From a bacterium (GTDB taxonomy: Bacteria > Planctomycetota > UBA1135 > UBA2386), in contig JAUILN010000007.1 in the NCBI GenBank assembly GCA_030432695.1, positions 124,001 to 188,000 of the forward strand: a stretch of DNA of 64,000 nucleotides. The letters are read 5' to 3'. Both the position numbers and the translations under genes were made by a program. Shown one piece after another: positions 34,450 to 42,937 of this stretch (position 1 is the stretch's first letter; each line of letters begins with the position of its first letter). The notes below the pieces were generated by a model, which had not been told where the DNA came from, did no database searches, and was given only the letters and a program-made list of their open reading frames with translations.

Positions 34450-35418
34450 ATGAACCGACCGCTCCGCCTCGCACTCTCGCTCCTGTTCGTCGCCGCGGGT
34501 TCGCTCGCCCTGGTCGGCTGCGGTGATTCCGATGCCGGAGGGGCGACGCGCATCGCGGTGATCCCCAAGGGCACGACGCACGAGTTCTGGAAGGCCATCG
34601 AAAAGGGTGCCCGCGGTGCGGCCGAGGAACTCGGTGTCGAGATGATCTGGAAGGGCCCGATCCAGGAGGACGATCGCGCCAGCCAGATCAAGGTCGTGCA
34701 GCAGTTCGTCACCCAGCGCGTCGACGGCATTGCGCTCGCCCCGATGGACAACGTCGGCCTCGCCCGACCGGTCGCTGCGGCGCGGAAAGCCGGGATCCCG
34801 GTGGTGGTCTATGACTCGGGCCTCGACGGCACGCCCGGCCAGGACTACGAGGCCTACGTGGCGACCGACAATCTCGAAGGAGGACGGATCGCCGGGCGCA
34901 AGCTTGCCGAGCTGCTCGGAGGGTCCGGCAAGGTCGTGATGCTCCGCTACCAGGCGGGCTCGGCGAGCACCGCACTGCGCGAACAGGGCTTCCTCGAAGC
35001 GATCGGCGCGAACTCCGGGATCGAGGTGCTGTCGTCGGATCAGTACGCCGGCGCGACCATCGGCGAAGCCAAGACCAAGGCGTCGAACCTGATGAACGTG
35101 CTGCGCGAGGCCGACGGGGTGTTCTGCCCGAACGAGTCGGTGACCGTCGGCATGCTCGGTGCGCTCAGGCAGGAGGGGCTCCTCGAGGCCGTCCAGTTCG
35201 TTGGATTCGACAGCTCGGAGACACTGGCCACGGCGCTCGAAGCGGGCCAGATCGAAGCCCTGGTGCTCCAGGATCCGGTGGACATGGGCGCGCGCGCCGT
35301 GCGCACGCTGGTCGCCGCGATCCGCGGTGAGAGCTACGAGGTCGAGGTCGACACCGCGATCGCCGTCGCGACTCCCGAGAACCATGCCGAGCCCGACATC
35401 GCTCGCCTGCTGCGGTGA
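34450..35418 (+). CDS. Sugar ABC transporter substrate-binding lipoprotein
   Basis: A 322-residue periplasmic binding protein of the ribose/galactose (type I) class. Lipoprotein signal LALVGCGDS; then IAVIPKGTTHEFWKAIEKGA, QFVTQRVDGIALAPMDN, GIPVVVYDSGL, YVATDNLEGGRIAGRKLAEL and GVFCPNESVTVGML. It should bring a monosaccharide, by context L-fucose or a related sugar, to the permease encoded by the next two genes; specificity is inferred, not read. The ATG at 34450 precedes the signal. A small CCCCC/GGGGG hairpin at 34387-34401 lies in the leader, in the divergent region shared with the metallopeptidase gene. Confidence 0.9.
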   Translation: MNRPLRLALSLLFVAAGSLALVGCGDSDAGGATRIAVIPKGTTHEFWKAIEKGARGAAEELGVEMIWKGPIQEDDRASQIKVVQQFVTQRVDGIALAPMDNVGLARPVAAARKAGIPVVVYDSGLDGTPGQDYEAYVATDNLEGGRIAGRKLAELLGGSGKVVMLRYQAGSASTALREQGFLEAIGANSGIEVLSSDQYAGATIGEAKTKASNLMNVLREADGVFCPNESVTVGMLGALRQEGLLEAVQFVGFDSSETLATALEAGQIEALVLQDPVDMGARAVRTLVAAIRGESYEVEVDTAIAVATPENHAEPDIARLLR

Positions 35419-36929
35419 GTGACACCCCTAGGACAGCGGAGCCGCGGCTCGTCGCACGGGGCCTGCGCAAGGTCTTCGGGCCGACCGTCGCGCTCGACGA
35501 CGTGTCGTTCGAGATCGGCGCCGGCGAGGTGCATGCGCTGCTCGGCGAGAACGGCGCCGGCAAGAGCACGCTGCTGAAGATCCTGGCCGGCGTGCATTGC
35601 GCGGACCACGGCACGGTCGAGATCGAAGGACGGCGCTGGCAGCCTTCCGATCCCGACGCAGCACGCCGCGGCGGGCTCGCCATGATCCACCAGGAGCTGG
35701 CGTTGGCACCGCACCTCGACGTCGCGGAGAACGTGATGCTCGGGATCGAGCCGACCCGCGGACCGCTCATCGACCACCGCCGACTTCGTGACCGGGCGCG
35801 CCAGGCGCTGGCCCGGGTCGGCCGCAGCGAACTGCCGCTCAGGGCCCCCGTGAGCACGCTGGGCATCGCCGACCGCCAGCTGGTGGAGATCGCCCGCGCG
35901 GTGGCGCTCGGTGCTCGGATCGTGGTCCTCGACGAACCGACCAGCAGCCTCGGCAAGGGAGATGTCGAGCGCCTGTTCACGCTGATCCGCGAACTGCGCG
36001 ACGAAGGCACGTCGGTGGTCTACGTCTCGCACTTCCTCGAAGAGGTGCGAGCCGTCGCCGACCGCTTCACGGTGCTGCGTGATGGCAAGACGATCACCAG
36101 CGGCGCGGTGGCGGAACACGACGACCAGGCGCTGGTCCAGGCCATGGTCGGCCGGGAAGTCGAGGACTTCTACCCTCGGTCGACGCGCACCCCCGGCGAG
36201 ACCCTGGTGGAGATCCAGGCGGTCACTGGCGCCCCCACGCCGCGTTCCGCATCGCTGGCATTGCGCCGCGGCGAGGTGGTCGGCATCGCCGGCCTGGTTG
36301 GAGCCGGCCGCACCGAGTTCCTGCGCGCGATCTTCGGCCTCGACCCGATCCGTTCGGGCTCGGTCTCGGTTGCGGCCTTCGGCAACCTGCCCGCGGACCG
36401 ACCCGACCGACGGTGGCTGGCCAGGATCGGCATGGTCAGCGAGGACCGCAAGCGCGAGGGCTTGGCGCTCGACCTCTCGGTGGCGGAGAACATGACGCTT
36501 CCGTCGCTGGACCGCTTTCTGTCGCCGCGGGCCCTCGAGGCCCGCAGCCGACCGTTCATCGACCGCCTCGGCATCCGTTGTGCGACTCCTGCGCAACCGG
36601 TCGGTGCACTGTCGGGAGGGAACCAACAGAAGGTCGCAGTGGCCCGGCTCCTCGACGCGGACGTCGACGTCCTGCTGCTCGACGAACCGACACGAGGCGT
36701 CGACGTCGGCGCGCGGGCGACCATCTACTCCGCGGTCGACGACCTGGCCCGCGGTGCCGACGGAAAGCCACCGCGGGCGGTGCTGATCGTCTCCAGCTAC
36801 CTCCCCGAACTCCTCGGCACCTGCGACCGCATCGCGGTCATGACCCGGGGACAGCTCGGCCCGGCCCGCCCGGTCGGCGAACTCGACGAACACTCGATCC
36901 TGCTCGAAGCCGTTGGCTCCGCATCATGA
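35415..36929 (+). CDS. Sugar ABC transporter ATP-binding protein (RbsA/MglA type)
   Basis: A 504-residue protein with two fused nucleotide-binding domains. The first has GENGAGKS (44-51), the Q-loop region MIHQEL and the degenerate signature LGIADRQLVEIARA usual in this class. The second has the degenerate Walker A AGLVGAGRTEF, full signature LSGGNQQKVAVARLL and Walker B VLLLDEPTRGVDVG. This asymmetry is the norm for RbsA/MglA/XylG. It powers sugar import with the neighbouring permease. A GTG start overlaps the binding-protein stop (GTGA) and its stop overlaps the permease start (ATGA), so the three genes are tightly coupled. Confidence 0.93.
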   Translation: MSDTPRTAEPRLVARGLRKVFGPTVALDDVSFEIGAGEVHALLGENGAGKSTLLKILAGVHCADHGTVEIEGRRWQPSDPDAARRGGLAMIHQELALAPHLDVAENVMLGIEPTRGPLIDHRRLRDRARQALARVGRSELPLRAPVSTLGIADRQLVEIARAVALGARIVVLDEPTSSLGKGDVERLFTLIRELRDEGTSVVYVSHFLEEVRAVADRFTVLRDGKTITSGAVAEHDDQALVQAMVGREVEDFYPRSTRTPGETLVEIQAVTGAPTPRSASLALRRGEVVGIAGLVGAGRTEFLRAIFGLDPIRSGSVSVAAFGNLPADRPDRRWLARIGMVSEDRKREGLALDLSVAENMTLPSLDRFLSPRALEARSRPFIDRLGIRCATPAQPVGALSGGNQQKVAVARLLDADVDVLLLDEPTRGVDVGARATIYSAVDDLARGADGKPPRAVLIVSSYLPELLGTCDRIAVMTRGQLGPARPVGELDEHSILLEAVGSAS

Positions 36930-38080
36930 GCGCAGCGCCCCCTGAAGCATCCGGCCCGAACCCGGGCGGACCGTCTCCTTTTCGCAGCCTGCTCAGTCGC
37001 CTCGGACCGCTGCTCGGGCTCGTCGCGGTCTGGTCGCTGTTCGCCGTGACGGTGAAGGAAGGCAACTTCATCACTTGGGAGAACCAGCGACTGATGCTCC
37101 TGCAGACCGCGATCGTCGGGACCGCGGCCGTAGGGGCGACGCTGGTGATCGTCTCCGGAGGCATCGACCTGTCGGTCGGCTCGGCGATCGCTCTCGGTAC
37201 GGTGGTCGTCGCGCTGCTGCTGCAGGCCGGAGTGCCGCCGTTCCTCGCCGGCCTCGGCGGCACCGTGTTCGGGGCGCTCGTCGGGGCCGCGATCGGGGCC
37301 ATGGTCACCGGACAGATCGCTGCGGTGTCGGCGTTCCTGGTCGCGGGCAGCCTCGTATCCTGGGTCGGCGGCGCCCTCGAGCTGTCTCTCTGGGTGTCGA
37401 TCCCGGCGGCAGCCGCCGTCGGCGCAGCCGCGTTCTGGTGGACCGCGCGATCCGGCGTCGCGCGCATTCCGCTGTCGCCATTCATCGTCACCCTCGCGCT
37501 CTGGGGCGGCCTGCGCGGGATCGCCAAGGGCCTCGGCGACAACAAGCCGGTCTACCTGGAAGCAGGCTCCGATCCATGGCTCGTGGACCTGATGGTCAAC
37601 CAGGAAAGCGGCCCCTTCGCCGTGGCCGCGCCGGGCGTCTGGATCATGTTGGCAGTCGCCACGTTCACGGCACTGCTCCTACGCCACACGCGCTTCGGGC
37701 GGCACGTCTACGCGATCGGCTCCAACGAAGAGACCGCGCGGCTCTGCGGCATCCAGGTGGAGCGCCGCAAGATCGGCATCTACGCGTTCGCCAGCGCCTG
37801 TGCCGGCCTCGCGGCTGTCCTGCAGTTCAGCTACCTGGGCTTCGGAGACCCCACCAGCGCCAGCGGCCTGGAACTCCAGGTGATCGCAGCGGTGGTCATT
37901 GGCGGCGCGAGCCTGGCCGGCGGCGAAGGCTCGGTGCTCGGCACCCTGGTCGGCGCGCTGATCATGACCGTCGTCGACAATGGCTGCACCAACCTGGAAC
38001 TCGCGAATTGGGTCCAGGAGATCGTCACCGGCGCGATCATCCTCGGTGCCGTGGTCGTCGACCGGCTCCGCCACCGCTGA
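36926..38080 (+). CDS. Sugar ABC transporter permease (RbsC type)
   Basis: A 384-residue inner-membrane protein with about ten spans. Class motifs are VSGGIDLSVGSAIAL and GGASLAGGEGSVLGTLVGALI, typical of branched monosaccharide permeases, plus GSNEETARLCGI, the loop that contacts the ATPase. It forms the translocation pathway with the preceding ATPase. Length is slightly larger than RbsC because of a ~40-residue cytoplasmic N-terminus and a Trp-rich segment near residue 150. The frame extends upstream through the ATPase gene, but the ATG at 36926 is the credible start. Confidence 0.9.
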   Translation: MSAAPPEASGPNPGGPSPFRSLLSRLGPLLGLVAVWSLFAVTVKEGNFITWENQRLMLLQTAIVGTAAVGATLVIVSGGIDLSVGSAIALGTVVVALLLQAGVPPFLAGLGGTVFGALVGAAIGAMVTGQIAAVSAFLVAGSLVSWVGGALELSLWVSIPAAAAVGAAAFWWTARSGVARIPLSPFIVTLALWGGLRGIAKGLGDNKPVYLEAGSDPWLVDLMVNQESGPFAVAAPGVWIMLAVATFTALLLRHTRFGRHVYAIGSNEETARLCGIQVERRKIGIYAFASACAGLAAVLQFSYLGFGDPTSASGLELQVIAAVVIGGASLAGGEGSVLGTLVGALIMTVVDNGCTNLELANWVQEIVTGAIILGAVVVDRLRHR

Positions 38081-38121
38081 GCCGCGGATTCCCCCGTTCC
38101 CCCACGCTAATCTCCCCGCCC

Positions 38122-39384
38122 ATGCAGACCCTCGGCAAGGGCCCCAGCTTCGGCTTCGGCGACCGCACCGGCCTCGCCACCCCCGGCCACGTCGCTGCGA
38201 TGCAGCGCGCGGGCGACGGCATCCTGCCGCTGTTCGCGCAGCAATCGATCCGCGAGATGAGCCGCACCGGCCGCACGCCGCCCCAGGTGATGGCCGAGGC
38301 GGTGGCCGGCATGGAAGCGGCCGGCTGGAGTGGACCCTGCGGTGCCGACGCCGACCACCTGAAGACCGCTGCCGACATCGCCAGCTGCGCGGTCGCGGGC
38401 TTCCGGACCTACACACTCGACCCCTCCGACCGGCTCGACGACAGCGCGCTCGACGCCGACGCCGACACGCTGCGCGCCAAGGTCGAAGCGCTGGGCGACT
38501 CGGTCAGCTGGCTCGGCCACACGATCGGCCGTCGCGTCGAACTCGACAACGGCACCGCCTTCGAGCTCGACGAGATCGCCTGCCACCGGGTCGCGGCCCG
38601 CTACGGCCGCGCCCTCGAGCTGGTGTTCGACCTCGCCGATGCGGTCCAGGCCGCTCATGCCGAGCTGGGCACCGACTACGACATCGAGCTCAGCGTCGAC
38701 GAGTCGGACGCGCCCACCTCGCTCGCCGAGCACTGGATCCTCGCCGAGCTGTGCACCCAGTCGGGCATGCCACTCGGCTCGGTGGCCCCGCGCTTCCCCG
38801 GCGCCTTCGAGAAGGGCATCGACCACCAGGGCGACGCCGCGGAGCTGCGTCAGTCGCTCGAGGACCACGCGGCGATCAGCCGGGCGCTGGGCGGCTACAA
38901 GCTGAGCCTGCACTCCGGGTCCGACAAGCTCAGCGTCTATGCACCGTTGGCCCGCGCGACCCGCGGGGCCTGCCACGTGAAGACTGCCGGCACCAGCTGG
39001 CTGGAAGGCCTACGTGCGGTGGCGCGCGTCGACGTGAAGCTGTTCCGCCGGGTGATCGCCTTCTCCCGCGGCCGCTACGCCTCCGAACGCAAGACCTACG
39101 CGCTCAGCGCCGAACTCGGACACGTGCCGGCTCCCGACCTGGTCGACGACGCGCGCGAACTCGAGAACCTCTACCTCGGCGATTGGGACCGGGTGCCGGA
39201 AGGTCGGGGCTTCACCGACCCCGGCCGCCAGATCGTCCACTGCACCTACGGCGCGGTCTGGAACGACCCGGACCTCGGCCCCGCGGTGCGCGGCGCACTC
39301 ACCGCCAATGCGGACCTGCACCACACGCTGCTGGCCGACCACTTCGAGCGCCACCTCCGCGCGCTCCGCGCCGGCCTGGATTGA
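38122..39384 (+). CDS. UxaE-like tagaturonate epimerase family protein
   Basis: A 420-residue protein with the pattern of UxaE, an epimerase that interconverts tagaturonate and fructuronate: FGFGDRTGLATPGHVAAM, FAQQSIREMSRTGRTPPQVM, GPCGADADHLKTAADI, and SVDESDAPTSLAEHWILAEL. His and Asp/Glu residues suitable for a metal site appear in these segments. No other hexuronate genes are present, and the gene sits inside a fucose-type transport/catabolism run, so its substrate here may be a deoxy-sugar acid or ketose instead. It starts 41 bp after the permease stop. Confidence 0.7.
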   Translation: MQTLGKGPSFGFGDRTGLATPGHVAAMQRAGDGILPLFAQQSIREMSRTGRTPPQVMAEAVAGMEAAGWSGPCGADADHLKTAADIASCAVAGFRTYTLDPSDRLDDSALDADADTLRAKVEALGDSVSWLGHTIGRRVELDNGTAFELDEIACHRVAARYGRALELVFDLADAVQAAHAELGTDYDIELSVDESDAPTSLAEHWILAELCTQSGMPLGSVAPRFPGAFEKGIDHQGDAAELRQSLEDHAAISRALGGYKLSLHSGSDKLSVYAPLARATRGACHVKTAGTSWLEGLRAVARVDVKLFRRVIAFSRGRYASERKTYALSAELGHVPAPDLVDDARELENLYLGDWDRVPEGRGFTDPGRQIVHCTYGAVWNDPDLGPAVRGALTANADLHHTLLADHFERHLRALRAGLD

Positions 39385-39394
39385 AGATCCCGCG

Positions 39395-40069
39395 ATGCCC
39401 GGCACACCCCTGCTGCCATCGCAACCGGACGACGCCCTCGATCCGGCGGCGACTCTCGCGATCCTCCGCGACGTGCTCGCCGAAGCACCGTCCGGCTTCG
39501 GCCTGCCGAGCGCCGAGCGCGACGCGATCGACGCCGCCTGCGGCAAGGGCTCGGCGGTCTACGGCGAGCTCGAGGACGACGCCGCGCTGCGCCTGCTCCA
39601 CGCGCTGAAGCTCGGCCCCGACGACGTGTTCGTCGACCTCGGTTCCGGCACCGGCCGCATCCCGATGCTGGCCGCGTGCGCGACTGCGGTCGGGAGCTCG
39701 ATCGGCGTCGAACTCGCGACCCCGCGCCACCATGCCGCCGAACGGCTCCGCAGCGACCTTCTCGCGCGCCTGCCCGCCACCGAAAGGGAACGCCAGGGAA
39801 TGCGCATCCGGTTCGAGCACGCCGACCTGCGCAGCTTCGACCTCAGCGCGGCCACGGTGGTCTACGCCGGCGCGACCTGCTTCCCCGATTCGCTGATGAC
39901 CGCGCTGTGCCGCAACGTCGCCGCGACCACGCCCCGCCTACGCCGCCTCGTAGCGACCCGCCCGCTCCCAGCACCCTTCGACCGGATCTTCCCGCCGATC
40001 GCCGAACTCGACCTGCCCGCCACGTGGTCACCGCGAGTCCGCGTGCACGTGCACGGTGCGCTATCGTGA
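39395..40069 (+). CDS. DOT1-like class I SAM methyltransferase
   Basis: A 224-residue methyltransferase. Motif I is VFVDLGSGTGRIPMLAA; before it comes VYGELEDDAALRLLHALKL, and after it GVELATPRHHAAERL and YAGATCFPDSL. This is the arrangement of bacterial proteins resembling the DOT1 histone lysine methyltransferase fold. Substrate unknown; a sugar or protein are both possible. It begins 10 bp after the UxaE-like stop and ends 6 bp before the aldo-keto reductase, so it is cotranscribed with fucose genes although no methylation step is known in that pathway. Confidence 0.7.
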   Translation: MPGTPLLPSQPDDALDPAATLAILRDVLAEAPSGFGLPSAERDAIDAACGKGSAVYGELEDDAALRLLHALKLGPDDVFVDLGSGTGRIPMLAACATAVGSSIGVELATPRHHAAERLRSDLLARLPATERERQGMRIRFEHADLRSFDLSAATVVYAGATCFPDSLMTALCRNVAATTPRLRRLVATRPLPAPFDRIFPPIAELDLPATWSPRVRVHVHGALS

Positions 40070-40075
40070 ACGCGC

Positions 40076-41050
40076 ATGGACCGTTCGTTGCCCGGAACCC
40101 CGCCATCTCCGCGCCGCCCACTCGGCAGCAGCGGCCTCCTGGTCGGCCCGCTCGGCTTCGGCGCCGCCTCGCTGGGCGAGGAGTATGGCGAGATCGACCC
40201 GCTCGCAGCGCTGCCGGTGGTCTCCGCCGCGATCGACGCCGGCATCGACCTGCTCGACACCTCGCCCTATTACGGCCGCGGCCGCTCGGAGGTGCTGCTC
40301 GGCTACGCGCTGCGTGGCATGCCGCGCGAACGCTACCGGCTGTGCACCAAGCTCGGCCGCTACGGCCCGCAGCACTTCGACTTCTCGCCGCGGCGGATCC
40401 GCGAGAGCGTCGACACCAGCCTCCACCGGTTGAACACCGACCACCTCGACATCGTGCTCTGCCACGACATCGAGTTCGTCGACATCGCGCGCATCGTCGA
40501 ATCCGCACTGCCGACGCTCCGCGCGCTGCAGCGCGAGGGCAAGATCCGCGCGGTCGGCGCCTCGGCCTACCCGGTCGCCGCGCTGCGTCGCGTGGTCGTG
40601 GAAGGTGAACTCGACGTAGTCCTGAGCTACGCCAACTGGACCCTGCACAACCGGCGGCTCGGCGAGATCCTGCCGCTGTGCGCCGAGCGCGGCGTCGGCG
40701 TCATCAACGCAGCCCCCTTCGACATGCGGCTCTTGACCCACGACGAACCGCCTGCCTGGCACCCGGCACCCGCCGACCTGCGCCACGCCGTCGCCGCAGC
40801 CCGCGCAGCCTGTGAGCGCCGTGGCCAGAGCCTCGCCCGACTCGCGTTCCAATTCGCGGTCCAGTCGCGCGGCCCCGACGACCTCGCGCCCGCCACCACG
40901 GTGGTAGGCACCGCCTACCCCGAGCAGCTCCACGAATGGCTGCGCTGGGTCCACGAACCGCTCGACGCCGGCCTGCTCGCCGAGGTCGAGTCGCTCCTCG
41001 CACCGGTCCGCGACCAGGCCCGCGTCGTCGGCCGACTCGAGAACAACTGA
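40076..41050 (+). CDS. Aldo-keto reductase, probable L-fucose (L-galactose-type) dehydrogenase
   Basis: A 324-residue NAD(P)-dependent (alpha/beta)8 barrel. The catalytic tetrad is visible: Asp61, Tyr66 (DTSPYYGRGRSE), Lys92 (CTKLGRYG) and His130 (VLCHDIEF). The family closest by reading is the L-galactose / L-fucose dehydrogenase type, which oxidises the C1 hydroxyl of the sugar to a lactone; here L-fucose would give L-fuconolactone. The amidohydrolase two genes later would open it. The gene starts 6 bp after the methyltransferase stop. Confidence 0.8.
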   Translation: MDRSLPGTPPSPRRPLGSSGLLVGPLGFGAASLGEEYGEIDPLAALPVVSAAIDAGIDLLDTSPYYGRGRSEVLLGYALRGMPRERYRLCTKLGRYGPQHFDFSPRRIRESVDTSLHRLNTDHLDIVLCHDIEFVDIARIVESALPTLRALQREGKIRAVGASAYPVAALRRVVVEGELDVVLSYANWTLHNRRLGEILPLCAERGVGVINAAPFDMRLLTHDEPPAWHPAPADLRHAVAAARAACERRGQSLARLAFQFAVQSRGPDDLAPATTVVGTAYPEQLHEWLRWVHEPLDAGLLAEVESLLAPVRDQARVVGRLENN

Positions 41051-41068
41051 CCCGTCCCGGTCCCCACC

Positions 41069-42088
41069 ATGCAAGCCGTCCGCCTCGAACAACCCGGCAC
41101 CCTGCGCATCCACGACGTTGCCGAACCCACGCCCCCCGGCCCCGGCCAGGTCCTCGTCGCCCTCAGCCGCCTCGGCATCTGCGGCACCGACCTGCACGCC
41201 TTCCACGGCCGCCAGCCGTTCTTCGACTACCCACGCATCCTCGGCCACGAGCTGGCGGTCGAGATCCTCGCACTCGGCGAAGGCGTCGAAGGCCTCCGCC
41301 CCGGCCAGCGCGCCACCGTGATCCCCTACCTGCACTGCGGCAGGTGCCTGCCGTGCCGTCGCGGCCGCACCAACTGCTGCGCCGACATCCGGGTCCTCGG
41401 CATCCACATCGACGGCGGCATGCAGGAGCGCTTCGTGCTGCCCGCCGAGACCCTGCTGACCCACGACACCCTGTCGGCCGATGCGCTGGCACTGGTCGAG
41501 ACCCTGGCCATCGGCGCGCACGCGGTGGCCCGCTCCGGCGCGACCGCCGAAGACCGCGCGCTGGTAGTCGGCGCCGGACCGATCGGCCTCGGTGTCGGCG
41601 TGCGCCTCCGGGCCCTGGGTACCCCGGTCCTGCTGCTCGACCGCTCCACGTCGCGTCTCGAAGCCGCGCGCTCGTTCGGCCTCGCCGAGCAGGTCGTCGG
41701 CGGCGACGGCGATGCCCAGGCGATCGCCGACTGGTTCCAGGGCGAAGGCCCGACGCTGGTTTTCGACGCGACCGGCAACCCCGCCTCGATGAACCGCGCA
41801 GTCGACCTCGCCGCACCGTCCGCGACCGTGGTCTTCGTCGGGCTGCACCAGGGCCAGGTCGAGTTCACCGACACCACGTTCCACAAGAAGGAGCTGACCC
41901 TGATGGCGTCGCGCAACGCCCGCCGCGAGGAGTTCGCGATCGTGCTCGACGACCTCGCCGCCGGCCGCGTCGACCCTGCACCGTGGATCACCCATCGCAC
42001 CAGCCTGTCGAAGGTGGTCGACGACCTGCCGGCGTTCACCGACCCCACCGCGGGAGTCGTGAAGGCGATGCTCGACGTGGGCCAGTAG
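41069..42088 (+). CDS. Zinc-dependent alcohol dehydrogenase (MDR family)
   Basis: A 339-residue medium-chain dehydrogenase. Catalytic zinc ligands appear in GICGTDLHAF and ILGHELAVEI; the structural zinc lobe is HCGRCLPCRRGRTNCC. The Rossmann motif is VVGAGPIGLGVGV near residue 175. In the fucose setting it could oxidise the sugar, oxidise 2-keto-3-deoxy-L-fuconate (overlapping the SDR at 29260), or handle lactaldehyde; the sequence does not decide. It lies between the aldo-keto reductase and the amidohydrolase, with gaps below 20 bp. Confidence 0.85.
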   Translation: MQAVRLEQPGTLRIHDVAEPTPPGPGQVLVALSRLGICGTDLHAFHGRQPFFDYPRILGHELAVEILALGEGVEGLRPGQRATVIPYLHCGRCLPCRRGRTNCCADIRVLGIHIDGGMQERFVLPAETLLTHDTLSADALALVETLAIGAHAVARSGATAEDRALVVGAGPIGLGVGVRLRALGTPVLLLDRSTSRLEAARSFGLAEQVVGGDGDAQAIADWFQGEGPTLVFDATGNPASMNRAVDLAAPSATVVFVGLHQGQVEFTDTTFHKKELTLMASRNARREEFAIVLDDLAAGRVDPAPWITHRTSLSKVVDDLPAFTDPTAGVVKAMLDVGQ

Positions 42089-42100
42089 ACTGCCCAGCCC

Positions 42101-42937
42101 ATGCCACGCATCGACTCCCACGTGCACTTCTGGCGCATCGCGCAGTACGACGACTCGTGGATGAAGGGCGAGTTCGCGCCGCTACGCCGCGACTTCGGCC
42201 CGACCGACCTGAAGCCGCTGCTCGACGCCTGTGGCATCGACGGCGCGATCTTCGTGCAGGCGCAGGACGTCGCCGCCGACAACGACTGGGTCCTCGGCCT
42301 CGCCGACGAGCACTCCTGGCTGCGCGGCGTGGTGGGCTGGCTCGACCTGACTGCCGACGATCTCGACGATCAGGTGCGGCGCGCGCGCCAGGACCGCCGG
42401 CTGTGCGGCCTCCGCCACCTGACCCACAACGAGGCCGACGACGACTGGATCGTCCGGCCGGACGTCGACCGCGGGCTCGCCGTCCTCGAGCGGCACCGCC
42501 TGCCGTTCGATCTGCTGTTCTTCGTCCGGCACTGCCACCACGGCGCGACCGTCGCCGATCGCCATCCCGAGCTGCCGCTGGTCCTCGACCACCTGGGCAA
42601 GCCGCACATCAAGGCCGGCACGGTCGACGACTGGCTGCCGACGTTCCGCGCCATGGCCGAGCGACCCAACGTGGTCTGCAAGCTGTCGGGGATGATCACC
42701 GAGGCCGACTGGGCGGCGTGGACGGTCGACGACCTGCGCCGCTACGTCGACCACGCGCTCGAACTGTTCGGCCCCGACCGCCTGCTGTTCGGCTCCGACT
42801 GGCCGCCCTGCACCCTGGCCGGCGGCTACGAGCGCGCCTACGCGGCCCTCGACGAATTGTTGGCCGGACTGAGCCCGAGCGAGCGCGCGGCGATCTACGG
42901 CGACAATGCACGGCGAGTCTACGGCCTCGAAGCCTGA
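42101..42937 (+). CDS. Amidohydrolase-related protein, probable L-fuconolactonase
   Basis: A 278-residue metal-dependent hydrolase of the COG3618 amidohydrolase group. Metal and catalytic motifs: RIDSHVHFW at the start, LRGVVGWLDL, CGLRHLTHNE, PLVLDHLGKPHIKAGT, NVVCKLSGMITEADW and LLFGSDWPPC. This subgroup includes L-fucono- and L-rhamnono-lactonases, so hydrolysis of L-fuconolactone to L-fuconate is the natural job, feeding the dehydratase at 30064. It is the last gene of the eight-gene run. It overlaps slightly with the convergent methyltransferase gene. Confidence 0.85.
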   Translation: MPRIDSHVHFWRIAQYDDSWMKGEFAPLRRDFGPTDLKPLLDACGIDGAIFVQAQDVAADNDWVLGLADEHSWLRGVVGWLDLTADDLDDQVRRARQDRRLCGLRHLTHNEADDDWIVRPDVDRGLAVLERHRLPFDLLFFVRHCHHGATVADRHPELPLVLDHLGKPHIKAGTVDDWLPTFRAMAERPNVVCKLSGMITEADWAAWTVDDLRRYVDHALELFGPDRLLFGSDWPPCTLAGGYERAYAALDELLAGLSPSERAAIYGDNARRVYGLEA

